NCBI GenBank assembly: GCA_002095305.1
Contig: MIEI01000011.1
Span: forward strand, 28,721 to 92,720
Direction of reading: 5' to 3'
DNA length: 64,000 nucleotides
DNA from: Pantoea brenneri
GTDB taxonomy: Bacteria; Pseudomonadota; Gammaproteobacteria; Enterobacterales; Enterobacteriaceae
Made by a program: the position numbers and the translations under genes. Below, piece after piece: positions 17,057-25,744 of this stretch (positions are counted from its first letter, which is position 1; each line of letters opens with the position of its first letter). Below the pieces are notes generated by a model, which was given only the letters and a program-made list of their open reading frames with translations, was not told the DNA's origin and did not search any database.

Positions 17057-17221
17057 ATTACATTTAAATGTCCTCACTGTAATGGCTCACAGTTTCGTAC
17101 ATCACACTTTGATGTTACAAGAGCCAATCCGCATGGAGCGAAATGCATTTTCTGCAAATCTGTCGTTGTTCAGGTGAACGCGGCGAGGATTGCACTTCAG
17201 AGCCAGCCTCGCGCTCTCTGA
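17057..17221 (+). CDS. YmcF/YnfQ-like small zinc-ribbon protein with AUU start
   Basis: An open frame of 54 codons follows csp. It encodes ITFKCPHCNGSQFRTSHFDV, then ANPHGAKCIFC and VVVQVNAARIALQSQ. The two CxxC pairs (CPHC, CIFC) form a zinc-ribbon-like knuckle as in E. coli YmcF/YnfQ. There is no in-frame ATG, GTG or TTG at the right place. ATT at 17057 sits 6 nt after AAGGA, which overlaps the csp stop. E. coli YmcF is reported to start at a non-AUG codon; that fits but is from memory. CTG at 17051 is the alternative start. Confidence 0.7.
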   Translation: MTFKCPHCNGSQFRTSHFDVTRANPHGAKCIFCKSVVVQVNAARIALQSQPRAL

Positions 17222-17267
17222 TTAAAGGCTAACTGAGCTTTATAGCGTTGTTGCATTTACTGTAATG

Positions 17268-17291
17268 AAAGGCTGCCAATGGCAGCCTTTT
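17268..17291 (+). terminator. Terminator of the csp operon
   Basis: Stem AAAGGCTGCC / GGCAGCCTTT with loop AAT and a T run, 46 nt after the YmcF-like stop. Confidence 0.9.
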
Positions 17292-17303
17292 TTGTTTCTG
17301 TCA

Positions 17304-17363
17304 TTCTGCTTCTGCTTCTGCTTCTGCTTCTGCTTCTGCTTCTGCCTCTGCCTCTGCCTCTGC
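17304..17363. repeat. Hexanucleotide microsatellite (TTCTGC)7(CTCTGC)3
   Basis: Ten perfect hexamers in tandem, seven TTCTGC then three CTCTGC, directly after the csp terminator. A leucine/proline-rich frame through it has no ribosome site or homology and is not called. Hexamer length changes would not shift frame. Confidence 0.95.
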
Positions 17364-17583
17364 CTGAGTCTCAGCTTGCTCTGATGTTCACGCTATTCTG
17401 TTGCTTATCCCTGGCTCCGCCTGTTGCTGGCGCACGGCCTGACGTCATCGCTTCCCTGTTCAACAGAAATTAACTCCAGGCGCAGACGCTGGTCTGGCTG
17501 TAACAGCTGCGGGGCAACAACGTTACGGCCCGCCGGAGCAGGCCGCTGGAACAAACAAACTTCGCTACTTCTCAGCCACGGTA

Positions 17584-19164
17584 TCAGGCACTGTGTGCTG
17601 CGTTCAGCGAGAGCTGTCCTACTTTAAATACGCTCATCGCCTGCGCCATCCGCTCAGCCTGATCCTGCAGAGCTTGTGAAGCTGCGGACGCTTCCTGCAC
17701 CAGCGCGGCGTTCTGCTGCGTCACCGCTTCCATCTGGGTAATCGCCATATTGATCTCACTGATGCCGCTGCTTTGTTCACTGCTGGCGATGGTGATTTCG
17801 CTCATGATGTTTGCCACGCTCTGCACGCTGTTGACTACTTCGCCAATGGTAGAACCGGCATGGGTAACCAGCTTGCTGCCTTCATCCACCTTAGCGACCG
17901 AATCTTCAATCAGCACTTTGATCTCTTTGGCAGCCGAGGCTGAACGCTGGGCCAGATTACGCACTTCAGAAGCGACCACTGCAAAGCCACGGCCCTGTTC
18001 ACCGGCACGCGCGGCTTCAACGGCTGCGTTCAGCGACAGAATGTTGGTCTGAAAGGCAATGGAATCAATTACGCTGATAATGTCGACAATCTTCTTCGAT
18101 GACAGGGCGATTGCCTCCATCTTCTCAATCACCTGTTCCATCACCACACCGCCTTCACGCGCCACGCTGGAGGTGCTGGCGACCAGCTGGTTGGCTTCAC
18201 GGGCGTTGTCAGCGTTGTGCTTCACGGTTGAGGTCATCTGTTCCATGGCAGACGCCGTCTCTTCCAGTGAGCTGGCCTGCTGCTCGGTGCGGGTAGAGAG
18301 ATCAAGGTTGCCGCTGGAGATCTGGTTTGATGCCACCGCAATCGTATCGGAACCGGTACGTACTTCGGTGACGATGGAGAGCAGATTATCGTTCATCCGT
18401 TGCAGCGCCTGCATCAGCACGCCGGTCTCATCGCGTGACGTCACCTGAATTTTTGAGCTCAGATCGCCGGCGGCAACGCGCTCGGCAACATCAACCGCAG
18501 CCACCAGCGGGCGCACGATCGAACGCGTCAGGAAAAGGCCCAGCATAATTGAGGCCAGAATCGCCAGCGCAGAGAAAATCAGCGTGATGGTAATTGCTGA
18601 CTGACCATTGGCCACGATGCTCTGGCCTTCGCCACGCAGCTGGGCATCCTGTGAATTGGCAAATGCGACAGCATCATCAAGGAACTTGTTCTGGGTCGCG
18701 GTCATCGACTTCAGCACGTAGGCGCTGGCAGCGTCGAAGTTGCCGCTTTTCACCAGCGTAACCAACTCCGTTTTGACCTTCTCAAAGGCTTCGGCCGATG
18801 CCAGCAGACCGGCAATTTTTTTCTTACCGACTGCCGTAACCTGAATGTCGGCGATCTTTTTCATGGCGGCGTTAGTACGCTGGGTTGCTTCGTCCAGCTG
18901 GCCGTAACGTTTCACGTTCATTTCCGGCCGGTTAGTGTCGATCACGATGCCGCGCAGGTATTTGATCTGATCGTTGACACCATCGCGCACATCAAATGCC
19001 AGTCGCACTTTTACGTAACGATCGTCCACGATCGAGGCGATCGCGGTGTTGATGCTGTTAATTTTCGTTATGGATGTCACCCCAATGACTATCAGTAACG
19101 TCACAACAATACCGAAGGCTGCGGCGAGCCGCATACCCACCTTCATATTCTTGATACTGACCAT
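17584..19164 (-). CDS. Methyl-accepting chemotaxis protein (4HB-HAMP-signal)
   Basis: A transmembrane chemoreceptor of 526 aa. It has TM1 at about 12-32, a periplasmic four-helix-bundle ligand domain, TM2 at about 190-212, a HAMP domain at about 212-265, and a signalling hairpin with the invariant tip ([20 protein letters not shown]). It ends LNAAHSA without a CheR/CheB-tethering NWETF pentapeptide, so adaptation would depend on other receptors. The ligand is not predictable. It is oriented like cheV, with a small membrane ORF between them. Confidence 0.95.
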   Translation of the reverse strand: MVSIKNMKVGMRLAAAFGIVVTLLIVIGVTSITKINSINTAIASIVDDRYVKVRLAFDVRDGVNDQIKYLRGIVIDTNRPEMNVKRYGQLDEATQRTNAAMKKIADIQVTAVGKKKIAGLLASAEAFEKVKTELVTLVKSGNFDAASAYVLKSMTATQNKFLDDAVAFANSQDAQLRGEGQSIVANGQSAITITLIFSALAILASIMLGLFLTRSIVRPLVAAVDVAERVAAGDLSSKIQVTSRDETGVLMQALQRMNDNLLSIVTEVRTGSDTIAVASNQISSGNLDLSTRTEQQASSLEETASAMEQMTSTVKHNADNAREANQLVASTSSVAREGGVVMEQVIEKMEAIALSSKKIVDIISVIDSIAFQTNILSLNAAVEAARAGEQGRGFAVVASEVRNLAQRSASAAKEIKVLIEDSVAKVDEGSKLVTHAGSTIGEVVNSVQSVANIMSEITIASSEQSSGISEINMAITQMEAVTQQNAALVQEASAASQALQDQAERMAQAMSVFKVGQLSLNAAHSA

Positions 19165-19472
19165 GCTTTTTTCCCCGTTTTATTATTTATCACTGTGTTA
19201 TCAGCAATCAGGTTCCTTGCTGCTGTGCGCGATTCACCTGCTGTGCCCGGCGTCGTGCCGCCGAAAAAAGGGTGATCTCGCGCACACTGTTATCGGAGCG
19301 TTAAGCTTTACCTTTAATGTTTTTGAAGTAACAGGCAGGGGAAAGCGCACCATTAACCGCATGGATTAATCGTGTTTAACAAAACTGCCTTGAGATAACA
19401 GAAAGGCCGGATGTGCTCGGTTGGGCTGACAGCCACAAAACTGGCAGCCTGGACCGTAAGGGATGAAAGAAA
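19165..19472. other. Gap upstream of the chemoreceptor
   Basis: About 300 nt without a supported gene. It contains the receptor promoter; a GCTGATAA element resembling a sigma-28 -10 is present on the minus strand but lacks a recognisable -35. Confidence 0.4.
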
Positions 19473-19604
19473 TCAGAAAACTAACAAGTAGAGGCCAACC
19501 CAGAACAGGGCGCTAAGAGACAGGGCGCTAATCCAGGCAAGCTGGCGTAAACGGCCACGCAGCACGTTTTGACGGGAGGTAACAGGTAAGGTTTCGCTGT
19601 GCAT
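19473..19604 (-). CDS. Small membrane protein, YmiA-like
   Basis: A 43-aa ORF begins MHSETLPVTSRQNVLRGRLR. It continues with one hydrophobic helix (LAWISALSLSALFWVGLYLLVF) after a basic N-terminal segment. AGGA lies upstream of the ATG. The layout and the SALFWV core resemble E. coli YmiA as I recall it. It lies between cheV and the chemoreceptor on the same strand. Function unknown. Confidence 0.6.
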   Translation of the reverse strand: MHSETLPVTSRQNVLRGRLRQLAWISALSLSALFWVGLYLLVF

Positions 19605-19692
19605 GGGTAAAATTCCTGGCTAAGTAGTAAAGACGCAGTGCGAAACAGGCCAGAGCGGCAGACCGAACGGCAGCGCGTCGGTCTGCATTCGC

Positions 19693-20655
19693 TTAGCGGG
19701 CTGCTTCGAGAACGTTAAAAATTACGTCGGAGAGTTCGTTTAACTCGAACTTAGCGACATAACCGTCGGCACCCACTTTGCGGACGTGATCTTCATTGGC
19801 GCTGCCTGACAGTGAAGAGTGGATTACCACCGGCAGCCGTTTCAGAATTTCGTCACGCTTGATGTTGCGGGTCAGGGTAAAACCATCCATCTCCGGCATT
19901 TCCAGGTCGGTCAGCACAAAGGCAATTTTGTCGTGAATTGACTCGCCCGCCGCCTGCGCATCCTGGCTCATCAGCTTGAGTTTTTCCCACGCTTCCAGGC
20001 CGGTGTTAAACATCAGCGACGGAATTCCCATGCTCTTCAGACCCTGCTCCAGCAGCTGGCGCGCCACTTTCGAGTCTTCCGCCACAATGGCGACGGCGCC
20101 GGGACGATAGTTGAATTCACGCGCTTTGGTGGCTTCAGGTTCCACACCGCGCACCGAAGGAATGATGTCATACAGAATTTGCTCAACGTCCAGCACCATC
20201 GCCAGATCGTTGCTCTGCTTATCACTGTCCAGACAGGCGATGCTGGTAATGTTGCGGCCACCAATCCCGGCTTCAGCGGTATGCACCTGGCTCCAGTCGA
20301 GACGCACAATGTTTTCAACCGACTCCACGGCGAACGCCTGGGTGTTGCGCGCATATTCGGTCACCAGCAGCAGATTCAGGCCGGTTTCTGGCACACAGCC
20401 TGCCACCGCCGGCAGATCAATCACCGGGATGAACTGGCCACGAATGCTTGCCATACCCAGCAGCGGTGAGCGCATGCCCGCGGCTTTGGTGATGGTTGGC
20501 ATCGGCACGATTTCACGCAGCTTGAACACGTTAATGCCAAACAGTTCTGACTTGCCTTTCAGCTGATCGGAACCTAAGCGAAACAGCAGCAGTTCGAATT
20601 TGTTCGATAACGCGAGATTCGCTCTCTCATCAATCTCTTTTTGAAAATTATCCAT
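19693..20655 (-). CDS. cheV: Chemotaxis coupling/response-regulator protein CheV
   Basis: A 320-aa fusion of a CheW-like coupling domain (about 1-165; IRGQFIPVIDLPAV) and a receiver domain (about 185-315) with phospho-acceptor Asp in VLTDLEMPEMDGF. CheV couples receptors to CheA and is phosphorylated for adaptation. The start at 20655 (MDNFQKEIDERANLAL) is the family start with GAGG upstream. A longer in-frame extension would run across the divergent neighbour and is rejected. E. coli lacks cheV; Salmonella and Erwiniaceae have it. Confidence 0.95.
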   Translation of the reverse strand: MDNFQKEIDERANLALSNKFELLLFRLGSDQLKGKSELFGINVFKLREIVPMPTITKAAGMRSPLLGMASIRGQFIPVIDLPAVAGCVPETGLNLLLVTEYARNTQAFAVESVENIVRLDWSQVHTAEAGIGGRNITSIACLDSDKQSNDLAMVLDVEQILYDIIPSVRGVEPEATKAREFNYRPGAVAIVAEDSKVARQLLEQGLKSMGIPSLMFNTGLEAWEKLKLMSQDAQAAGESIHDKIAFVLTDLEMPEMDGFTLTRNIKRDEILKRLPVVIHSSLSGSANEDHVRKVGADGYVAKFELNELSDVIFNVLEAAR

Positions 20656-20701
20656 CGTTGCCTCTGCCTTAACGCAGCTGGTGAAATAGGGTGTGAACAG
20701 G

Positions 20702-20728
20702 TTATCGGCAGCAAATGGAAAAAGGTGA
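20702..20728 (-). promoter_or_regulatory. Sigma-28 (FliA) promoter of cheV
   Basis: On the minus strand TCACCTTT-N11-GCCGATAA: the -10 is a perfect FliA element, the -35 matches 5 of 8, and the spacing is the standard 11 bp. It lies about 50 nt upstream of the cheV ATG. Confidence 0.65.
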
Positions 20729-20822
20729 GAACAGAAGGGGGAAATAAAACAGACGCCAATTATTGTGCCAGGCTTAACGGTGAAGGTTCGACATGGACAC
20801 CTTTCCAATACAGGAGTGTGAA

Positions 20823-21215
20823 ATGAAAAAAGTAATTTTAGCGTCGCTGTTGGTGGTAATGAGTGCTGGCGTGTATGCCGATGAGGGTGGCTACAAGGGC
20901 GGTGAAGCGCCGCCGCCGCAGCACAAGGAGGATGCAGGCTATAAGGGATCGGAAGATACCGGGCAGACTCACATCGATCAGATTCGCGACTTCCGTCAGG
21001 GCGGATACGTGACGCTTGAAGGCTATATCGTGAAGAAAGAGCAGGGCGATACCTATCAGTTCCGCGATAACACCGGCACATTACCGATCATTGCGCCGAA
21101 GAAAACCTTTGATGGTAAAACCTATTCGGCTGAGGACAAAGTGCGCGTCAGCGGCAAGGTACATGGCAAAGGGCAGCAAACCACGCTGCATGTCACTCAG
21201 ATTGACGAGCCGTAA
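20823..21215 (+). CDS. YgiW/YdeI family periplasmic OB-fold protein
   Basis: A 130-aa secreted protein with a signal peptide MKKVILASLLVVMSAGVYA, then a repeated GGYKGGEA / AGYKGSED linker and a bacterial OB-fold (BOF) domain: FRQGGYVTLEGYIVKKEQGD, PIIAPKKTFDGKTYS, RVSGKVH. E. coli relatives YgiW and YdeI are stress-induced periplasmic proteins. The ATG at 20823 follows AGGAG and opens the signal peptide; an upstream in-frame codon is not needed. It is divergent from cheV. Confidence 0.9.
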   Translation: MKKVILASLLVVMSAGVYADEGGYKGGEAPPPQHKEDAGYKGSEDTGQTHIDQIRDFRQGGYVTLEGYIVKKEQGDTYQFRDNTGTLPIIAPKKTFDGKTYSAEDKVRVSGKVHGKGQQTTLHVTQIDEP

Positions 21216-21221
21216 TAACCA

Positions 21222-21255
21222 GGGCGAGGCGTTGTCAGCCTCGCCCGTCCTGTTT
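21222..21255 (+). terminator. Terminator between ygiW-like gene and dbpA
   Basis: A 9-bp stem GGGCGAGGC / GCCTCGCCC, 7-nt loop, then a T-containing tail; it lies between convergent genes. Confidence 0.65.
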
Positions 21256-22637
21256 TAATCCTTCAGCAGAATCGCCCGGCAGGCTTTGCCTTTGATTTTT
21301 CCCTGCTTCAGTTTTACCAGGGCACCTTTCGCCTGCGCGGCATCAATCGCGACGTAAGCGTGAGTCGGCGTCAGCACAATCTTGCCAATCTGGTCAGCGC
21401 GATAACCTGCTTCACCGGTCAGTGCGCCGAGAATATCGCCTGGACGGATCTTGGCTTTGCGGCCACCATCAATACACAAGGTCATCATTGCGGCAGGCAA
21501 CGGTTTGCTGCTGCCTTTTTTCAGCGTGCTGGCGGAAATCCACGGCAGCTTCTGCTGCAGAAAATCTTCCAGCGCATGGGCGCGAGCCATCTCATCAGCC
21601 GCAACCAGGCTGACCGCAACGCCGTGCTCACCAGCGCGGGCGGTGCGGCCAATGCGGTGCAGATGCACTTCCGGGTCCCAGGCCAGCTGATAGTTCACCA
21701 CCATCGCCAGCGATTTGATGTCGAGTCCACGGGCCGCCACGTCGGTGGCGACCAGCACCCGGCCACTGCCGTTGGCGAAGCGGATCAGCACCCGTTCACG
21801 ATCGCGCTGTTCAAGATCGCCATGCAGCGGCAGCGCACTGATATCACGCGCGTTAAGCGCCGCAGCAATCTCATCGCATTCACGACGGGTATTACAGAAC
21901 ACCACGCATGACGCAGGCTGGCGTTCGCTCAGCAGCGCTATCAGCAGCGACAGCTTTTCACCGTGGCTGGCTTCGATGAACTGCTGCTCAATCGACGGCA
22001 GTTCGCTGACTTCTTCCGTCACTACGCTCAGCGCATCGCGCTGGAAGCGACTGCTGATGGCAGCGATGCCTTCTGGCCAGGTGGCGGAGAACAGCAGCGT
22101 CTGACGTGAAGCGGGCGTGGCCTCAATAATGGTTTCCATATCGTCGCGGAAGCCCATTTCCAGCATCCGGTCAGCTTCATCCAGCACCAGCGTACGCAGG
22201 TTTTCCAGCTTCAGGTTTTCGCGTTTGATGTGATCCAGAATACGGCCCGGGGTACCGACCACGATATGCGGTGGATGCACCAGCGAATCACGCTGGGCGC
22301 TCATCGGCTGTCCGCCACACAAGGTCAGAACTTTAATGTTGCGGGTGAAGCGTGCCAGCTGACGCAGCACGTTGCCGACCTGATCCGCCAGTTCACGAGT
22401 CGGGCAGAGAATCAGCGCCTGGGTCTGGAACCGGGCACTGTCGATATGTTGCAGTAAGCCAATACCAAAAGCGGCGGTTTTCCCGCTGCCGGTTTTTGCC
22501 TGCGCGCGCACGTCACGACCCTGCAGAATGGCGGGCAGCGTGGCGGCCTGAACTGGCGTCATGCTGGTATAGCCCATCTCGCGCAGGTTATCGAGCTGGC
22601 TATCGGGAAGCGTATTGAGGGTAGAAAAAGCGGTCAC
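21255..22637 (-). CDS. dbpA: ATP-dependent RNA helicase DbpA
   Basis: A DEAD-box helicase of 460 aa that acts in 50S subunit assembly via 23S rRNA hairpin 92. Motifs in order: Q motif (GYTSMTPVQ), Walker A AKTGSGKTA, TPGRI, DEAD (VLDEADRM), SAT (FSATWP), VATDVAARGLD and HRIGRTARAGE. The C-terminal DbpA RNA-binding domain (KIRPGDILGALTGEAG) is present and distinguishes it from other DEAD proteins. Monocistronic. Confidence 0.97.
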   Translation of the reverse strand: MTAFSTLNTLPDSQLDNLREMGYTSMTPVQAATLPAILQGRDVRAQAKTGSGKTAAFGIGLLQHIDSARFQTQALILCPTRELADQVGNVLRQLARFTRNIKVLTLCGGQPMSAQRDSLVHPPHIVVGTPGRILDHIKRENLKLENLRTLVLDEADRMLEMGFRDDMETIIEATPASRQTLLFSATWPEGIAAISSRFQRDALSVVTEEVSELPSIEQQFIEASHGEKLSLLIALLSERQPASCVVFCNTRRECDEIAAALNARDISALPLHGDLEQRDRERVLIRFANGSGRVLVATDVAARGLDIKSLAMVVNYQLAWDPEVHLHRIGRTARAGEHGVAVSLVAADEMARAHALEDFLQQKLPWISASTLKKGSSKPLPAAMMTLCIDGGRKAKIRPGDILGALTGEAGYRADQIGKIVLTPTHAYVAIDAAQAKGALVKLKQGKIKGKACRAILLKD

Positions 22638-23050
22638 GGGCGCGGCCTCTGAGGCTGAAAGTGGAGGGCATTATTGCGCGCGCAAGTCTGGCAGAAAGCC
22701 GGCCTGACGGCAACGGGAACCTTGAGGTAAGCAGTATGAAACAATCTGGTGAAGATCGGATAAGAATTAACCGAAGTGACACCGGAATTGGTGTTTTTTT
22801 TTAATCCTTTGGCGATGGTCAAAGAAAATACTACCGTTGCGTTTATCCAGCAAGGCCAGTCATTAGTTTATAACCTGCCGTTTTTAAAAATTTATTTCAT
22901 TGTTAATCAGATAACTCCTTAAAAATAACTCCAGTAAAAGAATTAATCATTAAAAAATATCACCCTTAATGCCGATAAAAATCTGGCGCTAATTGCTTTA
23001 TATTTAGCGCGCCATATTCCTGGTACAACGACCGGTAGAGGGTATTTTCA
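22638..23050. other. AT-rich intergenic region with an orphan terminator
   Basis: 413 nt without a supported gene. It holds a plus-strand terminator-like hairpin (22779-22802), ACACC-N6-GGTGT followed by eight T, with no annotated plus-strand gene before it. A very short frame (22 codons from an ATG near 22736) ends in it but has no other support. The right half is strongly AT-rich. Confidence 0.5.
22779..22802 (+). terminator. Orphan intrinsic terminator
   Basis: 5-bp stem ACACC/GGTGT, 6-nt loop, eight T. No gene precedes it on this strand, so a short untranslated RNA is possible. Confidence 0.5.
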
Positions 23051-23269
23051 TTGAGTAATAGCATCCAGGGACCACATGAGAATGTGCTTAAAATAGTAGG
23101 CCGCGCCGTACTGACACTGCACGTTCATGGAGAGAGCTTATCAGCCGATAAGATCGCTTCGATGATCGGCTGTTATGCGGAAGATGAGCCCTGTGATCAG
23201 GAAGATCGTCGCTTATATGCGCTGGCAATGGAACTGATGTCGAATGATAAATGGGCTAAAACCGCCTGA
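23051..23269 (+). CDS. Small AriR/YmgB-like protein
   Basis: A 72-aa acidic helical protein that starts at TTG after GAGGG. The pattern ENVLKIVGRAVLTLHVHGES, then a helix, then EDRRLYALAMELM resembles the YmgB/AriR/YcgZ group of small connector proteins that act on the Rcs/biofilm network. Similarity is by layout rather than strong identity, so the family call is tentative. A strong terminator follows. A second, clearer member lies at 36841-37092. Confidence 0.6.
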   Translation: MSNSIQGPHENVLKIVGRAVLTLHVHGESLSADKIASMIGCYAEDEPCDQEDRRLYALAMELMSNDKWAKTA

Positions 23270-23293
23270 CAGGCGGGTCCATTCAGGTAAATG

Positions 23294-23322
23294 CAGAGCC
23301 TCCGAACCGGAGGCTCTGTTAT
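23294..23322 (+). terminator. Terminator between AriR-like gene and amidohydrolase
   Basis: 11-bp stem CAGAGCCTCCG / CGGAGGCTCTG, loop AAC, T-rich tail; convergent genes on both sides. Confidence 0.85.
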
Positions 23323-23323
23323 T

Positions 23324-24706
23324 TCAGGCGGAGGCCAGTGCAAATACCGCTTTACCGCGTGAAAAAGTCGCCACCACCGGTGAAATACGGGCCACCGCTT
23401 CTGCAGAACAACTTGCCGCCACCAGCATCATACTGGCTTCATCGCCCGATTTCGGCCACTGACGCTCGCCTGTTGCCGACAGCGGCAGCTGATTACCGGT
23501 AGCAATCGCCAGCGCCCGTGACAGCGAAAACTCATCCGATCCCCGATAGAGCTGCGCATACAAATTGGCTTTTTCCAGCATGCTGCCGGTGCCAAACGGC
23601 GACCAGTGATCGATAACGCTATCGGTGCCGGTCATTACGTTAATGCCGGCCGCCTGTAACTGCGGAATCGGCATGGTGAGTTTGCCGATCGGCAGAGTCG
23701 AGGCGACGCTGAACTGCTGCTCAGCCAGCCCTTCAATCATCCTTGCCAGCGCGCTGCCTTCCAGTGTTGCCAGCGCAAAGCCGTGGCTCAGGGTCACTTT
23801 GCCCTTCAGGGCAGGGTTACGGGCCACGGTATCGATCATGTACTGAATCGCCGCCACGCCTGCCGCTGAAGTTTCGTGCAGATGAATATCGACGCCACGC
23901 TGATAATCGAGCGCAATCCGGAACATCGTATCCAGCGATTTTTCCATCGCGCCATCAACGTTAGTGGGATCGAGTCCGCCAACGTACTGGACGCCGCGCT
24001 GCATTGCTTCGCGCATCAGGCCATCAACCTGAGAATGCAGCAGGCCGTGCTGCGGAAAGGCTACGATTTCACAGGAAAACGCGGGATGATTGGCCAGCGC
24101 TGCCTGCAGGTGATCAAGGCTTTGCAGGCCGCTGACCGGATCGATATTGCAATGGCTACGGGCGCGGGTGGTGCCTTTGGCGTTCAGCAGCGCAATCAAT
24201 CCTTCGGCTCGCGCCTGAGAATGCGGCAGCAGCTGTGGGATCAGCACCTGCTCCCGGGCGATCATATCCATAATCGTTTTGCCCTGACGCGGACGTGGTG
24301 CCTGCCATGGGCCACCATAAAAGGTCTTATCAAGGTGGATATGCATATCCTGAGTGGCGGGCAGCAGCAGCGCGCCATGCGCATCCCACGCCGGCAGCGA
24401 AGCGTCGCCCTGGCCTGCCGGTTGCAGCCGATCAATTTTGCCGTCACGCACGCTGATGTCGTAAAGCGCGGTGCGGGTGGCAATAATCTCGTCGCCCTCG
24501 CGTTCAAATCCCTCTTCCAGCCGCACGTTGCGCAGCAGATAGCGATCCTGATGCGGCAGGGCGGTCGACTGCTTCGTGGCTGTTGATGGGCCACTGGCTG
24601 TCACGCTGGCCTGGCTAAAGCCGGCGGCCAGCAGACCGCCTGCCGCGGTCCAGCGCACGCTCTGGCTGAGAAAGTCACGGCGGCCTGGCGAAGGGGAAGT
24701 GGGCAT
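23324..24706 (-). CDS. Tat-exported amidohydrolase (cytosine-deaminase-like)
   Basis: A 460-aa metal-dependent hydrolase. Motifs: QDMHIHLDKTF (HxH metal site), RSHCNIDP, DIHLHETSAAG, LSHGFAL and GTDSVIDHW, as in the CodA/amidohydrolase_3 group. The N-terminus PGRRDFLSQSVRWTAAGG followed by AAGFSQASVTAS looks like a twin-arginine signal, so it probably works in the periplasm. The start at 24706 follows a GGAG site and places the signal at the N-terminus. It lies downstream of the lysR gene on the same strand. Substrate unknown. Confidence 0.85.
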   Translation of the reverse strand: MPTSPSPGRRDFLSQSVRWTAAGGLLAAGFSQASVTASGPSTATKQSTALPHQDRYLLRNVRLEEGFEREGDEIIATRTALYDISVRDGKIDRLQPAGQGDASLPAWDAHGALLLPATQDMHIHLDKTFYGGPWQAPRPRQGKTIMDMIAREQVLIPQLLPHSQARAEGLIALLNAKGTTRARSHCNIDPVSGLQSLDHLQAALANHPAFSCEIVAFPQHGLLHSQVDGLMREAMQRGVQYVGGLDPTNVDGAMEKSLDTMFRIALDYQRGVDIHLHETSAAGVAAIQYMIDTVARNPALKGKVTLSHGFALATLEGSALARMIEGLAEQQFSVASTLPIGKLTMPIPQLQAAGINVMTGTDSVIDHWSPFGTGSMLEKANLYAQLYRGSDEFSLSRALAIATGNQLPLSATGERQWPKSGDEASMMLVAASCSAEAVARISPVVATFSRGKAVFALASA

Positions 24707-24771
24707 CAGAGGCTCCTGCAATGTGGGTAAGCGGTTAATCTGACAAATGGCCGGCCGCTTTGCTGCGTTAT

Positions 24772-24794
24772 TTTCCACTGCTGGCTAGTGGAAA
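24772..24794. promoter_or_regulatory. Inverted repeat between lysR and amidohydrolase
   Basis: A perfect 8-bp inverted repeat TTTCCACT-N7-AGTGGAAA in the 90-nt gap. It may be an operator for the adjacent LysR protein or a transcript hairpin; no T run follows. Confidence 0.5.
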
Positions 24795-24796
24795 TT

Positions 24797-25657
24797 TCAC
24801 TGCCAGCGTAACTGACCAAATGCCACCAGCGCTTCAGCCAGCTCACGCTGCAACGGTTCCTGTGGCTGACGACAGAACAGCGCCAGCTCGAAGCTATCGA
24901 TCACCGGTAGTCCCTGTTCGCTGCCGAGCACCCGATGTTGCGGCAGGCGGCAACTGGCGGGCAGCAAGGTCAGGCCCAGCCCTTCGGCACTGGCGGCAGC
25001 AAGCGCCACCAGACTGGCGCTGCTGTAGCTGATACGCCAACTGCGCCCCAGCGCATCAAGCGTCTGGCAGACCTCATCGCGGTACAATCCCAGCTGCGGA
25101 AACAGTACCAGCGGCACTGGCGTCTGTTCAAAACAGGGTGACGCCGCGCTGTCGAGCCACAGCAGCGGTTCCGGACGCGACGCCAGCGGACGCTCGCCAT
25201 AGGTCTGCTTGATCAGCATGATATCGAGTTCTTCACGTTGCCAGGCCCGGCGCAGCTCGACCTGCATACCGCTCATCACATCCAGTCGCAGCTGGGGATG
25301 ATCGCGACTGAAATCGGCCAGCAGGCCCGCCGTCGGTGCGGCGAAATCTTCCGGTACGCCAAGACGCAGCACGCCATCGCGCCATTGATCGCTCAGCACG
25401 TCGTGCGCCTCACCGTTCAGGGCGATAATCCGGCGGGCATAGCCCAGCAATTTTTCGCCCTCTTCGGTGATCTGAACCTGATGTGACGAGCGCACCAGCA
25501 AATCTTTACCGACCATCTCTTCCAGCCGCCGTACCTGCTGACTGACGGTTGATTGCGACAGATGCACCCGATCAGCGGCGCGGGTAAAGCTGGCAGTTTC
25601 ACACACCGCCACAAAGCTAAGCAGTTGCTGCGGCGTAAACATCGGCTGACGATTCAT
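24797..25657 (-). CDS. LysR-family transcriptional regulator
   Basis: 286 aa. N-terminal winged helix (LLSFVAVCETASFTRAADRV; LSQSTVSQQVRRLEE) and a C-terminal substrate-binding domain (from about residue 95). It is divergent from the CynX-like transporter and upstream of the amidohydrolase, so it may control either. The N-terminus MNRQPMFTPQQLL is plausible although the ribosome site is weak. The effector cannot be told. Confidence 0.92.
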   Translation of the reverse strand: MNRQPMFTPQQLLSFVAVCETASFTRAADRVHLSQSTVSQQVRRLEEMVGKDLLVRSSHQVQITEEGEKLLGYARRIIALNGEAHDVLSDQWRDGVLRLGVPEDFAAPTAGLLADFSRDHPQLRLDVMSGMQVELRRAWQREELDIMLIKQTYGERPLASRPEPLLWLDSAASPCFEQTPVPLVLFPQLGLYRDEVCQTLDALGRSWRISYSSASLVALAAASAEGLGLTLLPASCRLPQHRVLGSEQGLPVIDSFELALFCRQPQEPLQRELAEALVAFGQLRWQ

Positions 25658-25744
25658 TTTCCCACTACCTGGCAGAGTAATATTTTATTTCCAAATAGTA
25701 CCGTCTGCTGTCAGGCTGACAACTTTTAACGCTGCGGATGTGTG

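Noticed and set aside
17279..17473. Leucine/proline-rich 64-aa frame over the microsatellite
   Set aside because: It starts inside a terminator, has no ribosome site, and its sequence is just the hexamer repeat.
19196..19230. Sigma-28 promoter for the chemoreceptor
   Set aside because: GCTGATAA is present but the expected -35 at 11-bp spacing has no resemblance to TAAAGTTT.
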